From positions 682,001 through 746,000 of the forward strand of contig NZ_JACCFI010000001.1 in assembly GCF_013410355.1 (NCBI RefSeq): a stretch of 64,000 bases of DNA. The letters are read 5' to 3'. Shown here piece by piece: positions 49,760-58,243 of the stretch (its first letter is position 1; each line of letters opens with the position of its first letter). The position numbers and the translations under genes are program-made. Under the pieces are notes generated by a model that saw only the letters and a list, made by a program, of their open reading frames with translations, made no database searches and was not told the origin of the DNA. This DNA comes from Agromyces hippuratus (GTDB lineage: Bacteria > Actinomycetota > Actinomycetes > Actinomycetales > Microbacteriaceae).

Positions 49760-50857
49760 TCAGCCGACCCGTCGGCGACGACGTCGGCGATCGCCCGCGA
49801 CCGTCGACAGCATGAGCGCGAGCAGGCGGTCGGCCGACGCCGCCCAGTTGTAGCGGGCGGCCACGCCCACGCCCGCCTCGGAGCGCCGCTCCCACTCGCC
49901 CGCGCGTTCGAGCGACCACAGTGCCGCGACGAGCGACTCGGGGTTCTCGGGGTCGAAGTAGACGGCGGCGTCGCCGCCGATCTCGCGGAAGATCGGGATG
50001 TCGCTGACGACCACGGGGGTGCCGAGCCGCATCGCCTCGACGAGCGGGATGCCGAAGCCCTCGGCCTTCGACGCGTGCACGAGCGCGGTCGCGCCCGAGA
50101 GCAGCTCGGCGTACGCGGCATCGGTCACGCCGTCGTGGAAGACGAGCCGAGCCTGCGGTGCGAGTCGCGTGAGCCGCGACCGCTCGTCGGCGCTGATTCG
50201 GCTCAGCAGGTGCAACTCGTGGTCGGGCAGCGCGGCGACGGCGCGCACGAGCGTGTCGACGTTCTTGTAGGGCATGTAGGAGCCCATGTAGACGAGGCGG
50301 TGCCCCTCGGGCCGCGTGCGCGGCAGCGCAGGAGTGCCGAGGTCGTCGGCCGCGTTCGGCACGACGGTGACGGGCCGGTCGGTCAGGTGGTGCTCGTGGA
50401 TGAGCCCGGCTGTGGTCTCGGAGACCGTGACGACCTGGTCGGCGCGGTTCAGCAGCATGCGCTGGGGCCACCAGGCGAGGTGGTAGAGGCGCCAGAGCAG
50501 CCGCACCGGGACCGGCAGGTCGCGCGGCGGTGTGCGGTTCTCGTAGTAGATCAGGTCGTGCAGGGTCAGCAGCAGCTTGTAGTCGCGCCCCCACGAGCCC
50601 ATCGTCTGCATCGGCGTGAACACGACATCGGGCCGGAGCCTCTTGACCTGCAGTGCGACGAGCGGCTCGCGGATGCTCGTGGGCGAGCTCACGAGCTGCC
50701 ACGGCAGTTCGGGCAGCATCGCGAGCTGGCGGTGGTCGCTCACGAGCATGGTGAGCGGATGCCGCTTGCCGAGCTCGGTCACGATGCCCGACGTGAACCG
50801 GCTGATGCCGTCGTGCTGCCCGATGCGGGTGTAGCGGCAGTCGACGACGATCCTCAC
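49760..50857 (-). CDS. glycosyltransferase, GT4 family
   Basis: A 365-residue GT-B-fold glycosyltransferase. The N-terminal RIVVDCRYTRIGQHDGISRFTSGIV binds the acceptor. The C-terminal donor domain has RLVYMGSYMPYKNVDTLVRA and the ExxxxxxE-type motif KAEGFGIPLVEAMRLGTPVVVSDIPIFREI. It probably mannosylates a lipid or polysaccharide. The ATG overlaps the alpha/beta hydrolase stop by four bases, so the two are coupled. Confidence 0.9.
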   Translation of the reverse strand: MRIVVDCRYTRIGQHDGISRFTSGIVTELGKRHPLTMLVSDHRQLAMLPELPWQLVSSPTSIREPLVALQVKRLRPDVVFTPMQTMGSWGRDYKLLLTLHDLIYYENRTPPRDLPVPVRLLWRLYHLAWWPQRMLLNRADQVVTVSETTAGLIHEHHLTDRPVTVVPNAADDLGTPALPRTRPEGHRLVYMGSYMPYKNVDTLVRAVAALPDHELHLLSRISADERSRLTRLAPQARLVFHDGVTDAAYAELLSGATALVHASKAEGFGIPLVEAMRLGTPVVVSDIPIFREIGGDAAVYFDPENPESLVAALWSLERAGEWERRSEAGVGVAARYNWAASADRLLALMLSTVAGDRRRRRRRVG

Positions 50858-51747
50858 GCGCGCGCCCCGGCGCCGAGGAACGTCAGGATGCGGGACGCGG
50901 CGTCGCCGGGCGTCTCGTAGTGGATGAGGTGGCCGACCTCGGGGATGACCTCGAGCGTCGCGTCGGGGAAGAGCGTGACGAGTCGGTGCTGCGCCGCGAT
51001 CGGGGTGACGTCGTCGCGCTCGGCGGCGACGAGGAGCGTCGGCACCGCGATGTCGGCGGCGTACTCGCTGACGTCGTTGCTGACGGAGGCCTGGAACGCC
51101 TCGAGCACGGCATCGCGGTCGCCGAACGCCGAGAAGTACTGGTCGTGCTGGTCGTGGATGAAGCGACGGAGCGACTTCGACCGGGTCTTGGCCATCGTCA
51201 CGCTCATGACGCGCACGACCACGCCGTTGCGCAGCAGTGCGAACCCGGCGCGCTCGGGCAGCGCGGCCGCGGTGCGGTAGTAGAGGACCGCGAGCCGGGT
51301 CATGACACCGCGAGGGCCTTCGAGCGCCGGGGCGCCGATGGGGTTGACGAGCACGAGGCGCTCGGGTGCGAGCCCGCCTGCGACCGCGGCCGACGAGACG
51401 ATCGAGCCGAACGAGTGGCCGAGCAGCGCGTAGGGCCCGGTGATGCCGACGGCGTCGATGAAGGCGCCGAGCCAGTCGGCGTACGCCTCGATGTCGTGCG
51501 GGCGGCCTGCGAAGGTCGCCGACTCGCCGAAGCCCGGCAGGTCGGGCGAGATGATGCGGAACCCGGGAAGCTGGGCGACGACGGGTTCGAGGCCGTGGTG
51601 ATCACCGCGGAAGCCGTGCACGAGCACGAGCACCGGGGCGTCGGCTTCGCCGTACTCCCACCAGGCGGTCTCGGTGCCGTCGACGTCGACGCGGTGCGCT
51701 CGCACGGGGATGCGAGCGAGTTGCTCGGCGTACGGAGAGGTGATCAT
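50854..51747 (-). CDS. alpha/beta hydrolase
   Basis: A 297-residue serine hydrolase. VLVLVHGFRGDHHGLEP contains the oxyanion HG motif, LLGHSFGSIVSS the nucleophile Ser, and the C-terminal GHLIHYETP the catalytic His. A four-helix cap (about 135-215) lies between. The substrate is unknown. TAGAAT stands seven bases before the ATG at 51747. An ATG three codons upstream overlaps that box and is less likely. It is co-translated with the GT4 gene. Confidence 0.88.
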   Translation of the reverse strand: MITSPYAEQLARIPVRAHRVDVDGTETAWWEYGEADAPVLVLVHGFRGDHHGLEPVVAQLPGFRIISPDLPGFGESATFAGRPHDIEAYADWLGAFIDAVGITGPYALLGHSFGSIVSSAAVAGGLAPERLVLVNPIGAPALEGPRGVMTRLAVLYYRTAAALPERAGFALLRNGVVVRVMSVTMAKTRSKSLRRFIHDQHDQYFSAFGDRDAVLEAFQASVSNDVSEYAADIAVPTLLVAAERDDVTPIAAQHRLVTLFPDATLEVIPEVGHLIHYETPGDAASRILTFLGAGARA

Positions 51748-51754
51748 CCTTTCC

Positions 51755-51760
51755 ATTCTA
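51755..51760 (-). promoter_or_regulatory. -10 box of alpha/beta hydrolase gene
   Basis: TAGAAT lies seven bases before the ATG at 51747 and argues against the ATG at 51756. Confidence 0.5.
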
Positions 51761-51861
51761 TGGCGCGGTGCTGGGCGATTCCCGTTCCCTGTGGAGAGGC
51801 GACGCCGTGTGGATGCCCCCGACACGCGCCCTCGCGCGGCCTCGATGACGGTGGCCGACCA

Positions 51862-51867
51862 TAGCCT
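51862..51867 (+). promoter_or_regulatory. -10 box, leaderless
   Basis: TAGCCT lies six bases before the ATG at 51874. Confidence 0.55.
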
Positions 51868-51873
51868 GACGGC

Positions 51874-52572
51874 ATGGATCTTCTGGGTGGCCACTGGGCC
51901 GACACGCTCGCCGTCTTCGACCTCGAGACGACGGGCATCGACGTCGACACCTGTCGCATCGTCACGGCGCACGTCGGCGTCATCGGCGCGTCGGGCGAGG
52001 TGCTCGAGCAGCGCGAGTGGCTCGTCGACCCAGGGGTCGAGATCCCGACGGCGGCGTCGCTCATCCACGGCGTCAGCACCGAGCGCGCCCGCCTCGAGGG
52101 GCAGTCGGCCATCAACGCGGTCGCTGAGATCATCGGCGCCCTGACGGATGCCGCTTCGCGCGGCCTGCCGATCGTGGCGTACAACGCCGCCTACGACCTC
52201 ACGATCCTCGACCGCGAGGCGTCGCGCTACGGCATCGATCCCCTGCCCGTCCCCGGTGCCGTGATCGACCCGCTCGTCATCGACAAGGCCGTCGACAAGT
52301 ACCGCCGCGGCAAGCGCACGCTCTCCGCGACCGCCGAGCACTACGGCGTCGTGCTCGACGACGCCCACGACGCCGGTGCCGACGCGGTCGCGGCAGGTCG
52401 GGTCGCGCAGGCCATCGCCCGCAGCTTCCCAGAGCTCGCCGCGACCGCCGTCGCCGAGCTGCACGCGCGACAGGTCGACTGGAGCCGCGAGCAGGCCGAA
52501 AGCTACCAGGCGTGGCGCCGCAAGAACGGCGAGCCCGAGTTCACGACCTCAGGCGCCTGGCCGGTGCGCTGA
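51874..52572 (+). CDS. DnaQ-like 3'-5' exonuclease
   Basis: A 232-residue DEDDh exonuclease. AVFDLETTGIDVDTCRIV has the first metal ligands Asp16 and Glu18. ASLIHGVSTERA is motif I-associated, PIVAYNAAYDLTILDRE holds the second Asp, and LDDAHDAGADAVAAGRV the His and last Asp. It may proofread or trim DNA or RNA, and such stand-alone epsilon-like proteins are common in Actinobacteria. Its 3' end overlaps the convergent acetyltransferase gene by 24 bases. Confidence 0.9.
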   Translation: MDLLGGHWADTLAVFDLETTGIDVDTCRIVTAHVGVIGASGEVLEQREWLVDPGVEIPTAASLIHGVSTERARLEGQSAINAVAEIIGALTDAASRGLPIVAYNAAYDLTILDREASRYGIDPLPVPGAVIDPLVIDKAVDKYRRGKRTLSATAEHYGVVLDDAHDAGADAVAAGRVAQAIARSFPELAATAVAELHARQVDWSREQAESYQAWRRKNGEPEFTTSGAWPVR

Positions 52573-53163
52573 GCCGACGTTCGGCTCCCCCGACTCGCGA
52601 ATGCGCGAGTAGACCAGCAGGTCGCGTCGCTCGGAGCGGATCACGCGCCACGACCTGAGCAACCCCTCGCGCTGGAACCCGGCCGCCTCGGCCGCCTTCC
52701 AGGAGCCGGTGTTCCAGGGTTCGACGAACAGTTCGAGACGCTCGATCGACGGCAGGGTCCACGCCCACTCGCTGAGCGCACGCAGCGCCGCGGATGCGTG
52801 GCCGTTGCCGCGCGCCGACTCGACGACCCAGTAGCCGACGCTCGCGCGCCCCGGATCGTCGCGAACGGGCCAGAGCCCGATCTGGCCGATGGCGCGATCC
52901 GCTGCGTCCGCGATCGCGAACGAGTACCCGGTGCCCGAGCGCAGGCGTCGATGCTGGCGGGCGATGTAGGCGAGGGCGCCGCGCCGATCGGCGTCGCGAG
53001 GAACGGTCGTGAGGTCGGGGATCAGCGGGTCTCGCGACGCCTCGCACACCGTCTCGACGTCATCGTCACAGAACGCGCGGAGCGCGATGCCCGCACCCGT
53101 CACTGCGGCGGGCAGCACGAGTGCTCGTGGCATGCTCCTGCGAGTGCTCGATCGTCCCGGCAT
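52549..53163 (-). CDS. GNAT family acetyltransferase (RimJ/RimL-like)
   Basis: A 204-residue N-acetyltransferase resembling RimJ/RimL/SpeG types. ALRAFCDDDVETVCEASRDPLIP at the N-terminus, VGYWVVESARGNGHASAALRALSEWAW (acetyl-CoA site, about 110-136) and VEPWNTGSWKAAEAAGFQREGLLR are clear. The ATG at 53163 is chosen because TAGCGT lies six bases upstream. The later ATG at 53133 has AGGAG only one base away. The substrate may be a protein N-terminus or polyamine. Confidence 0.88.
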   Translation of the reverse strand: MPGRSSTRRSMPRALVLPAAVTGAGIALRAFCDDDVETVCEASRDPLIPDLTTVPRDADRRGALAYIARQHRRLRSGTGYSFAIADAADRAIGQIGLWPVRDDPGRASVGYWVVESARGNGHASAALRALSEWAWTLPSIERLELFVEPWNTGSWKAAEAAGFQREGLLRSWRVIRSERRDLLVYSRIRESGEPNVGSAHRPGA

Positions 53164-53169
53164 CCGGCG

Positions 53170-53175
53170 ACGCTA
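53170..53175 (-). promoter_or_regulatory. -10 box, leaderless
   Basis: TAGCGT lies six bases before the ATG at 53163 and decides that start. Confidence 0.55.
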
Positions 53176-53219
53176 GCACGACGCCCGCTGCGGCCGCCCG
53201 TCGACGGCCGAGCGTACGA

Positions 53220-53248
53220 CGAAGGCCCCGCCGATGGCGGGGCCTTCG
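53220..53248 (-). terminator. terminator of rpmE2
   Basis: CGAAGGCCCCGCC and its complement (13 bp each) flank a three-base loop 14 bases after the rpmE2 stop. Confidence 0.8.
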
Positions 53249-53261
53249 TGGACGACAGTGC

Positions 53262-53510
53262 TTACGCGCCGAAGTTCTTGAAGCGCTGGTTGAACTTCTC
53301 GACGCGACCGGCCGAGTCCATGATGCGCTGCTTGCCCGTGTAGAACGGGTGCGACTCCGACGAGATCTCGACGTCGATGACCGGGTAGGTCTCACCGTCG
53401 AGCTCGATCGTCTTGTCGCTCGTCGCCGTCGAGCGGGTGAGGAACGTGGCGCCCGAAGCGAGGTCGCGGAAGACGATCGCGTTGTACTCGGGGTGGATGT
53501 CGGTCTTCAT
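53262..53510 (-). CDS. rpmE2: ribosomal protein L31 type B
   Basis: An 82-residue 50S subunit protein. MKTDIHPEYNAIVFRDLASG and the closing HPFYTGKQRIMDSAGRVEKFNQRF are characteristic. It lacks the CxxC zinc ligands of type A L31, so it is the zinc-free form, often induced by zinc shortage when a type A copy also exists. AAGGAAG precedes the ATG at 53510. A structured leader lies upstream and a strong terminator downstream. No Zur-like palindrome was recognised. Confidence 0.97.
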   Translation of the reverse strand: MKTDIHPEYNAIVFRDLASGATFLTRSTATSDKTIELDGETYPVIDVEISSESHPFYTGKQRIMDSAGRVEKFNQRFKNFGA

Positions 53511-53608
53511 GGAGACTTCCTTGGATTTCAGCTGGTGAAGCATTCGGACGGTGGATACGAAACCTGCGCGCACGCAGGGAAGAAAGGCGGCCCACGGGCC
53601 AGCTATCG
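53511..53608 (-). ncRNA. candidate L31 ribosomal protein leader
   Basis: The interval between a TAAGAT -10 box (53609-53614, minus strand) and the rpmE2 start is about 98 bases, long for this genome. It can form GGCCC/GGGCC (53589-53600) and CCTGCG/CGCAGG (53563-53578) hairpins. Autoregulatory L31 leader RNAs are known in Actinobacteria. I assign this by position and structure only. Confidence 0.4.
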
Positions 53609-53637
53609 ATCTTAGCAGAGTCGACAGCGAAATGCGG

Positions 53638-54423
53638 TCACACGGCGCGAGCCGCGTATCGACCGTCGGTCTCGGTCAGTTCGATCTTCATGTCGAACGT
53701 CTTCGAGAGGTTCTCGGCGGTGAGCGACTCCGCGAGCGGACCCGCGGTCACGATGCCGCCCTTCTGCAGCAGCAGTGCGTGCGTGAAGCCGACGGGGATC
53801 TCTTCGACGTGGTGGGTGACCATCACGATCGCGGGAGAAGCCGACGATGCGGCGTAGCCGCCGAGCAGCGCGACGAGCTCTTCGCGGGCACCGAGGTCGA
53901 GGCTCGCGGCCGGCTCGTCGAGCAGCAGCAGTTCGGGGTCGGTCATGACCGATCGGGCGATCTGCACGCGCTTCTGCTCGCCGTCGGAGAGGCTGCCGAA
54001 GCGGCGGTCGGCGAAGCCCTCGAGGCCCCACTCCGAGAGCACGCGCTGCGCACGACGCAGGTCGATCGCCTCGTACTCCTCGTTCCATCGGCCGGTGACC
54101 GAGTACGCCGCCGTGAGCACGACGTCGATGACGGTCTCGTTGCGCGGGATCTTACGGGCCATCGCCGTCGAGGCGAAGCCGATCATGGGGCGCAGCTCGA
54201 AGACGTCGACCTTGCCGAGCGCCTCCTGCAGCACGTCGGCCGAGCCCGAGGTCGGGTGCATCGCTGCGGCTGCGATCTGCAGCAGCGTGGTCTTGCCCGC
54301 GCCGTTCGGCCCGAGGATGACCCATCGCTCATCGGAGGCGACGCTCCAGTTGACGGAGTCGAGGATCGTGTTGCCATCGCGGACCACCGACACATCGTGG
54401 AACTGCAGAACCGTGCTCGCCAT
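53638..54423 (-). CDS. ABC transporter ATP-binding protein
   Basis: A 261-residue ABC ATPase. Walker A GPNGAGKTTLL (38-48), Q-loop region RPMIGFASTAMARKI, signature LSDGEQKRVQIARSV, Walker B LLLLDEPAASLDLG and the switch His in VTHHVEEIP are complete. No permease or binding protein gene is next to it, so it may serve a remote transporter or act alone like ModF/YheS-type ATPases. TAGCAT stands seven bases before the ATG. Confidence 0.92.
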   Translation of the reverse strand: MASTVLQFHDVSVVRDGNTILDSVNWSVASDERWVILGPNGAGKTTLLQIAAAAMHPTSGSADVLQEALGKVDVFELRPMIGFASTAMARKIPRNETVIDVVLTAAYSVTGRWNEEYEAIDLRRAQRVLSEWGLEGFADRRFGSLSDGEQKRVQIARSVMTDPELLLLDEPAASLDLGAREELVALLGGYAASSASPAIVMVTHHVEEIPVGFTHALLLQKGGIVTAGPLAESLTAENLSKTFDMKIELTETDGRYAARAV

Positions 54424-54430
54424 GCGTCCC

Positions 54431-54436
54431 ATGCTA
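54431..54436 (-). promoter_or_regulatory. -10 box of ABC ATPase gene
   Basis: TAGCAT lies seven bases before the ATG at 54423. Confidence 0.5.
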
Positions 54437-54492
54437 TCGGCAGCGCGGAGGTCGCTCGGCGCACCCCGCACGCAGAGCGCGTCGGCGGCAGG

Positions 54493-55680
54493 TCATCGAG
54501 CGAGGACGCGCCCGTAGAGGTCGAGCGTGCGTTCGGCGATCGCGGCCCAGCCGAAGTCGGTCTCGGCGCGGCGGCGCCCTGCAGCACCCATCTCGGCCGC
54601 GCGGGCGGGATCGCTCACCACGGCCGTGAGCGCGGCGGCGAGATCGGCGACGAACCGGTCGGGATCGACCGGCGTGCCGGTGCCGTCGTCGAGCTGCTCG
54701 ATCGGCACGAGCACCCCCGTGACGCCGTCGGCGACGACCTCGGGGATGCCGCCCGTCGCGGTGCCGACGACCGGAGCGCCGCAGGCCATGGCTTCGAGGT
54801 TCACGATGCCGAGGGGTTCGTAGACCGAGGGGCAGACGAAGGTCGTTGCGGCCGTGAGGAGCGCCGAGAGCTCCGCGCGGGGCAGATGACGATCGATCCA
54901 CACGACGCCGTCGCGTTCGCTGCGCAGCTCGTCGACGAGGGAGGTGACCTCCGCCATGATCTCGTCGGTATCGGGCGCACCGGCGCACAGCACGAGCTGC
55001 ACGTCGTCGGGCAGCAGCCGCGCCGCACGCAGCAGGTAGGGCAGCCCCTTCTGCCGCGTGATGCGGCCGACGAAGATCACCGACGGCCGATCGGGGTCGA
55101 CGCCCAGCGACCGCACGACATCGGGGTCGTGGTGCGGAGCCCAGTCGACGAGATCGATGCCGTTGTACACGACCTCGACCCGGCTCGGCTCGATCGAGGG
55201 ATACGACCGAAGGATGTCGCGGCGCATGCCCTCACTGACTGCGATGACCGCATCGGCGTCTTCGAAGGCGGCGCGCTCGACCCACGACGAGAGCCGGTAG
55301 CCGCCGCCGAGCTGCTCGGCCTTCCACGGTCGCAGCGGCTCGAGGCTGTGCGCGGTCACGACGTGCGGCACCCCGTGCAGGCGCTTCGCCGTGAAGCCGG
55401 CGAAATTCGCGTACCAGGTGTGCGAGTGCACGAGATCGGCCCCGGCCGCGTCGCCGGCCATGAGCAGATCGACACCCATCGTGCCGAGCGCCGGGTTCGC
55501 CTCCGCGAACTCGGGCGGCGTCGGATAGCCGAAGGTTCCCACTTCGTCACGCGGCGCACCGAAGCACCGCACCTGCACGTCGATGCTCGTGCGCAGCGCG
55601 CGAACGAGCTCGGCGACGTGCACACCGGCACCGCCGTAGACCTCGGGTGGGTACTCGCGGGTGAGCAGGTCGACGCGCAT
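54493..55680 (-). CDS. glgM: GT4 glycogen synthase / maltose-1-phosphate synthase
   Basis: A 395-residue GT-B enzyme of the actinobacterial GlgA/GlgM type, which uses ADP-glucose to extend glycogen or to make alpha-maltose-1-phosphate for the GlgE pathway. RVDLLTREYPPEVYGGAGVHVAELV, VVTAHSLEPLRPWKAEQLGGGY, VIFVGRITRQKGLPYLLRAA and CPSVYEPLGIVNLEAMACGAPVVGTATGGIPEVV mark the family. It is divergent from glgC, which makes its substrate, as in Mycobacterium tuberculosis. TACGTT lies six bases before the ATG. Confidence 0.93.
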   Translation of the reverse strand: MRVDLLTREYPPEVYGGAGVHVAELVRALRTSIDVQVRCFGAPRDEVGTFGYPTPPEFAEANPALGTMGVDLLMAGDAAGADLVHSHTWYANFAGFTAKRLHGVPHVVTAHSLEPLRPWKAEQLGGGYRLSSWVERAAFEDADAVIAVSEGMRRDILRSYPSIEPSRVEVVYNGIDLVDWAPHHDPDVVRSLGVDPDRPSVIFVGRITRQKGLPYLLRAARLLPDDVQLVLCAGAPDTDEIMAEVTSLVDELRSERDGVVWIDRHLPRAELSALLTAATTFVCPSVYEPLGIVNLEAMACGAPVVGTATGGIPEVVADGVTGVLVPIEQLDDGTGTPVDPDRFVADLAAALTAVVSDPARAAEMGAAGRRRAETDFGWAAIAERTLDLYGRVLAR

Positions 55681-55686
55681 GCAGCA

Positions 55687-55692
55687 AACGTA
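55687..55692 (-). promoter_or_regulatory. -10 box of glgM, leaderless
   Basis: TACGTT lies six bases before the ATG at 55680. Confidence 0.55.
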
Positions 55693-55748
55693 GCGCAGCG
55701 GCATCCGTCATGCCCCGACTTCGCGGCCCGCCGACGGCTCGCGCTGAC

Positions 55749-55754
55749 TACAGT
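55749..55754 (+). promoter_or_regulatory. -10 box of glgC, leaderless
   Basis: TACAGT lies six bases before the ATG at 55761. The glgM and glgC boxes are about 56 bases apart, back to back. Confidence 0.55.
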
Positions 55755-55760
55755 TGTGGC

Positions 55761-57008
55761 ATGGCGACGCGCAAGGTATTCGGCATCGTCCTCGCCGGCG
55801 GCGAGGGCAAGCGACTCATGCCCCTGACGGAAGACCGTGCGAAGCCGGCGGTGCCCTTCGGAGGGCAATACCGACTGATCGATTTCGCGCTCTCGAATCT
55901 GCTGAACTCGGGGCTGCGGCAGATCGTCGTGCTCACCCAGTACAAGTCGCACAGCCTCGACCGGCACGTGTCGCAGACCTGGCGCATGAGCGGACTCCTG
56001 AACTCCTACGTCGCCTCCGTGCCGGCGCAGCAGCGCCTCGGCAAGCGCTGGTTCTCGGGGTCGGCCGACGCCATCCTGCAGAGCCTCAACCTCATCTACG
56101 ACGAGCAGCCCGACATCATCGTCGTCGTCGGCGCCGACCACGTGTACCGCATGGACTTCAGCCAGATGATCGACGCGCACATCGAGTCGGGCGCTGCGGC
56201 GACCGTGGCTGCGATCCGGCAGCCGATCGGGCTCGCCGACCAGTTCGGCGTCATCGAGGTCGACGCCGCCGACCCCGGCCGCATCCACCGCTTCCTCGAG
56301 AAGCCCACCGACCCCGTCGGGCTGCCCGACTCCCCCGGTGAAGTGCTCGCCTCGATGGGCAACTACGTGTTCGACGCCGATGCGCTCATCGATGCCGTGC
56401 TGCGCGACGGCGAACGCACGGACTCGAGCCACGACATGGGCGGCGACATCATCCCGGCATTCGTGGCGCAGGGCGCAGCGGGCGTCTACGACCTGCAGCG
56501 CAACGAGGTGCCCGGGTCGACCGATCGCGACCGGTACTACTGGCGCGACGTCGGAACCATCGACTCGTTCTTCGAGGCGCACCAAGACCTCATCTCGGTG
56601 CTGCCCGTCTTCAACCTGTACAACCGGGAGTGGCCCATCTTCAGCCAGCAACTGAACTCCCCGCCGGCGAAGTTCACCCGCGACGCCCGAGGCACCCTCG
56701 GTACGGTCATCGACTCGATCGTCTCGCTCGGCTCCGTGATCTCGGGTGCCCACGTCGAACGCAGCGTCATCGGGCCGTGGGCGAAGGTCGGCTCCGGTGC
56801 GCACGTCTCCGACTCGATCCTCTTCGACCGGGCGCGCATCGACGCCCGAGCGACCGTGCAACGGGCGATCCTCGACAAGGAGGTCATCGTCGAGGCGGGA
56901 GCGCGCATCGGCGTCGACCGGGCCGAAGACATCGCCAGGGGGTTCATCGTGACCGACAGCGGAATCACCGTCGTGGGCAAGGGCTCGCGCGTCCGGGCCA
57001 CCGCGTGA
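55761..57008 (+). CDS. glgC: glucose-1-phosphate adenylyltransferase
   Basis: A 415-residue enzyme that makes ADP-glucose, the committed step of glycogen and maltosyl-phosphate synthesis. The nucleotide site is GIVLAGGEGKRLMPLTEDRAKPAVPFGGQYRLIDFALSN, then FSGSADAILQSLNLI and VVVGADHVYRMDF. The C-terminal left-handed beta-helix (about 300-415) binds effectors. The stop overlaps the serB start (GTGA). Confidence 0.97.
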   Translation: MATRKVFGIVLAGGEGKRLMPLTEDRAKPAVPFGGQYRLIDFALSNLLNSGLRQIVVLTQYKSHSLDRHVSQTWRMSGLLNSYVASVPAQQRLGKRWFSGSADAILQSLNLIYDEQPDIIVVVGADHVYRMDFSQMIDAHIESGAAATVAAIRQPIGLADQFGVIEVDAADPGRIHRFLEKPTDPVGLPDSPGEVLASMGNYVFDADALIDAVLRDGERTDSSHDMGGDIIPAFVAQGAAGVYDLQRNEVPGSTDRDRYYWRDVGTIDSFFEAHQDLISVLPVFNLYNREWPIFSQQLNSPPAKFTRDARGTLGTVIDSIVSLGSVISGAHVERSVIGPWAKVGSGAHVSDSILFDRARIDARATVQRAILDKEVIVEAGARIGVDRAEDIARGFIVTDSGITVVGKGSRVRATA

Positions 57009-57667
57009 GCGCCGGCACCATCGGCCGCGCGAGCGGCCCCCTCGTCGTGCTCGACGCCGACTCGACCCTCATCCGCGAAGAGGCGATCGAACTGCTGGCC
57101 GAGGCCGCAGGCACCCTCGAACACGTCGCCGCCGTCACCGAGCGGGCCATGCGCGGCGAGCTCGACTTCGCCGAGAGCCTGCGCGAGCGGGTTGCGACGC
57201 TCGCCGGACTCGACGTCTCGGTGCTCGCCGCCGCACGTGAGCGGATGACGCCCACCCCCGGCGTGCAGCAGCTCATCGACGGCGTGCATGCGGCCGGCGG
57301 ACGCGTCGGCGTCGTCTCCGGCGGCTTCCACGAGTTGCTCGACCCGCTCGCCGAGCGTCTCGGGCTCGACTTCTGCCGGGCGAATCGGCTGGAGGTCACC
57401 GATGGACGACTCACCGGCCGGGTCGACGGGCCGATCATCGACGCCGCCGCGAAGGCGACCGCGCTCGCCGAATGGGCGGATGCCGCCGGCATCCCGATCC
57501 GGCGCACCGTCGCGGTCGGCGACGGCGCGAACGACCTGCAGATGCTCGACCGGGCAGCACTCGGCATCGCCTTCTGCGCGAAGCCGATCGTGCGAGCGCA
57601 GGCGGATCTCATGATCGACCGCCCCGACCTGTCGCCGGTGCTCACCGTGCTCGGCCTTCGTGGGTGA
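57005..57667 (+). CDS. serB: phosphoserine phosphatase
   Basis: A 220-residue HAD phosphatase that completes serine synthesis. Motif I is VVLDADSTLIREEAIELLAE (Asp17, Asp19), where DADST replaces the more common DxDST/DFDGT. VGVVSGGFHELLDPLAERLGL and VAVGDGANDLQMLDRAALGIAF follow. No ACT domain is present. Co-translation with glgC through a four-base overlap is unusual for a serine pathway gene. Confidence 0.92.
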   Translation: MSAGTIGRASGPLVVLDADSTLIREEAIELLAEAAGTLEHVAAVTERAMRGELDFAESLRERVATLAGLDVSVLAAARERMTPTPGVQQLIDGVHAAGGRVGVVSGGFHELLDPLAERLGLDFCRANRLEVTDGRLTGRVDGPIIDAAAKATALAEWADAAGIPIRRTVAVGDGANDLQMLDRAALGIAFCAKPIVRAQADLMIDRPDLSPVLTVLGLRG

Positions 57668-57709
57668 ACCGGGGAGTGCCGCTCGTTGACCCCTGTGCAC
57701 GCGGCGGCG

Positions 57710-57715
57710 TAGCAT
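57710..57715 (+). promoter_or_regulatory. -10 box, leaderless
   Basis: TAGCAT lies six bases before the ATG at 57722. Confidence 0.55.
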
Positions 57716-57721
57716 CGCGGC

Positions 57722-58243
57722 ATGGCTGAGGTCGAGGGTGTGCGCTCGACGCAGCCGGTGATCGTCGGCGTGGTACCCGGGCAGCCCGCACAGGTGGTGC
57801 AGCAGGCTGCCGTGTTCGCGAGTCGGTTCGGAACCGAGTTGGTGTGCGCGTACGTCAACCCTGCTCGCTATCCGGTCGAGGAGGCCGCCGACGGATCGGT
57901 CGAGAGCGCCTCGCTCGATCCCGATTTCGCCGGCGACGATGAGACGGTGTTCGACGAATCGCTGACCCGATCGCTGCGAGAGCGCCTCGCCACGACCGCC
58001 GTGCCCTGGCGCACGCTCGCGCTCGCCGGCGACGTCGCCGGTGCTCTCGGGCACCTCGCCGAGACGCTCGACGCCGCCATGATCGTCGTGGGCGCGCACG
58101 AGCACTCACTCGGCGGGAGCGTGCGCGAGTTCTTCAGTCGCTCGGTCGGCGCGCAACTGGCGCACCGCCAACCGCGACCGATCGTCATCGTTCCTGCATC
58201 GCAGCACGCGGCGGCCGAGCCCGGCCGCGGAACCGACTCGTGA
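57722..58243 (+). CDS. universal stress protein (UspA family)
   Basis: A 173-residue single-domain Usp. VIVGVVPGQPAQVVQQAAVFASRF and the ATP-binding motif VVGAHEHSLGGSVREFFSRSVGAQLAH (G-2x-G-9x-G-S-like, about 122-148) are visible, then PRPIVIVP. An acidic loop (about 57-75) is inserted. The stop overlaps the first crcB start by four bases, so the three genes form one operon and may be linked to stress or fluoride tolerance. Confidence 0.9.
   Translation: MAEVEGVRSTQPVIVGVVPGQPAQVVQQAAVFASRFGTELVCAYVNPARYPVEEAADGSVESASLDPDFAGDDETVFDESLTRSLRERLATTAVPWRTLALAGDVAGALGHLAETLDAAMIVVGAHEHSLGGSVREFFSRSVGAQLAHRQPRPIVIVPASQHAAAEPGRGTDS

Noticed and set aside
57668..57721. Fluoride riboswitch before the Usp-crcB operon
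   Set aside because: No GGCGAUGG/CCGAAAC-type core or pseudoknot arrangement is visible in the 54 bases.
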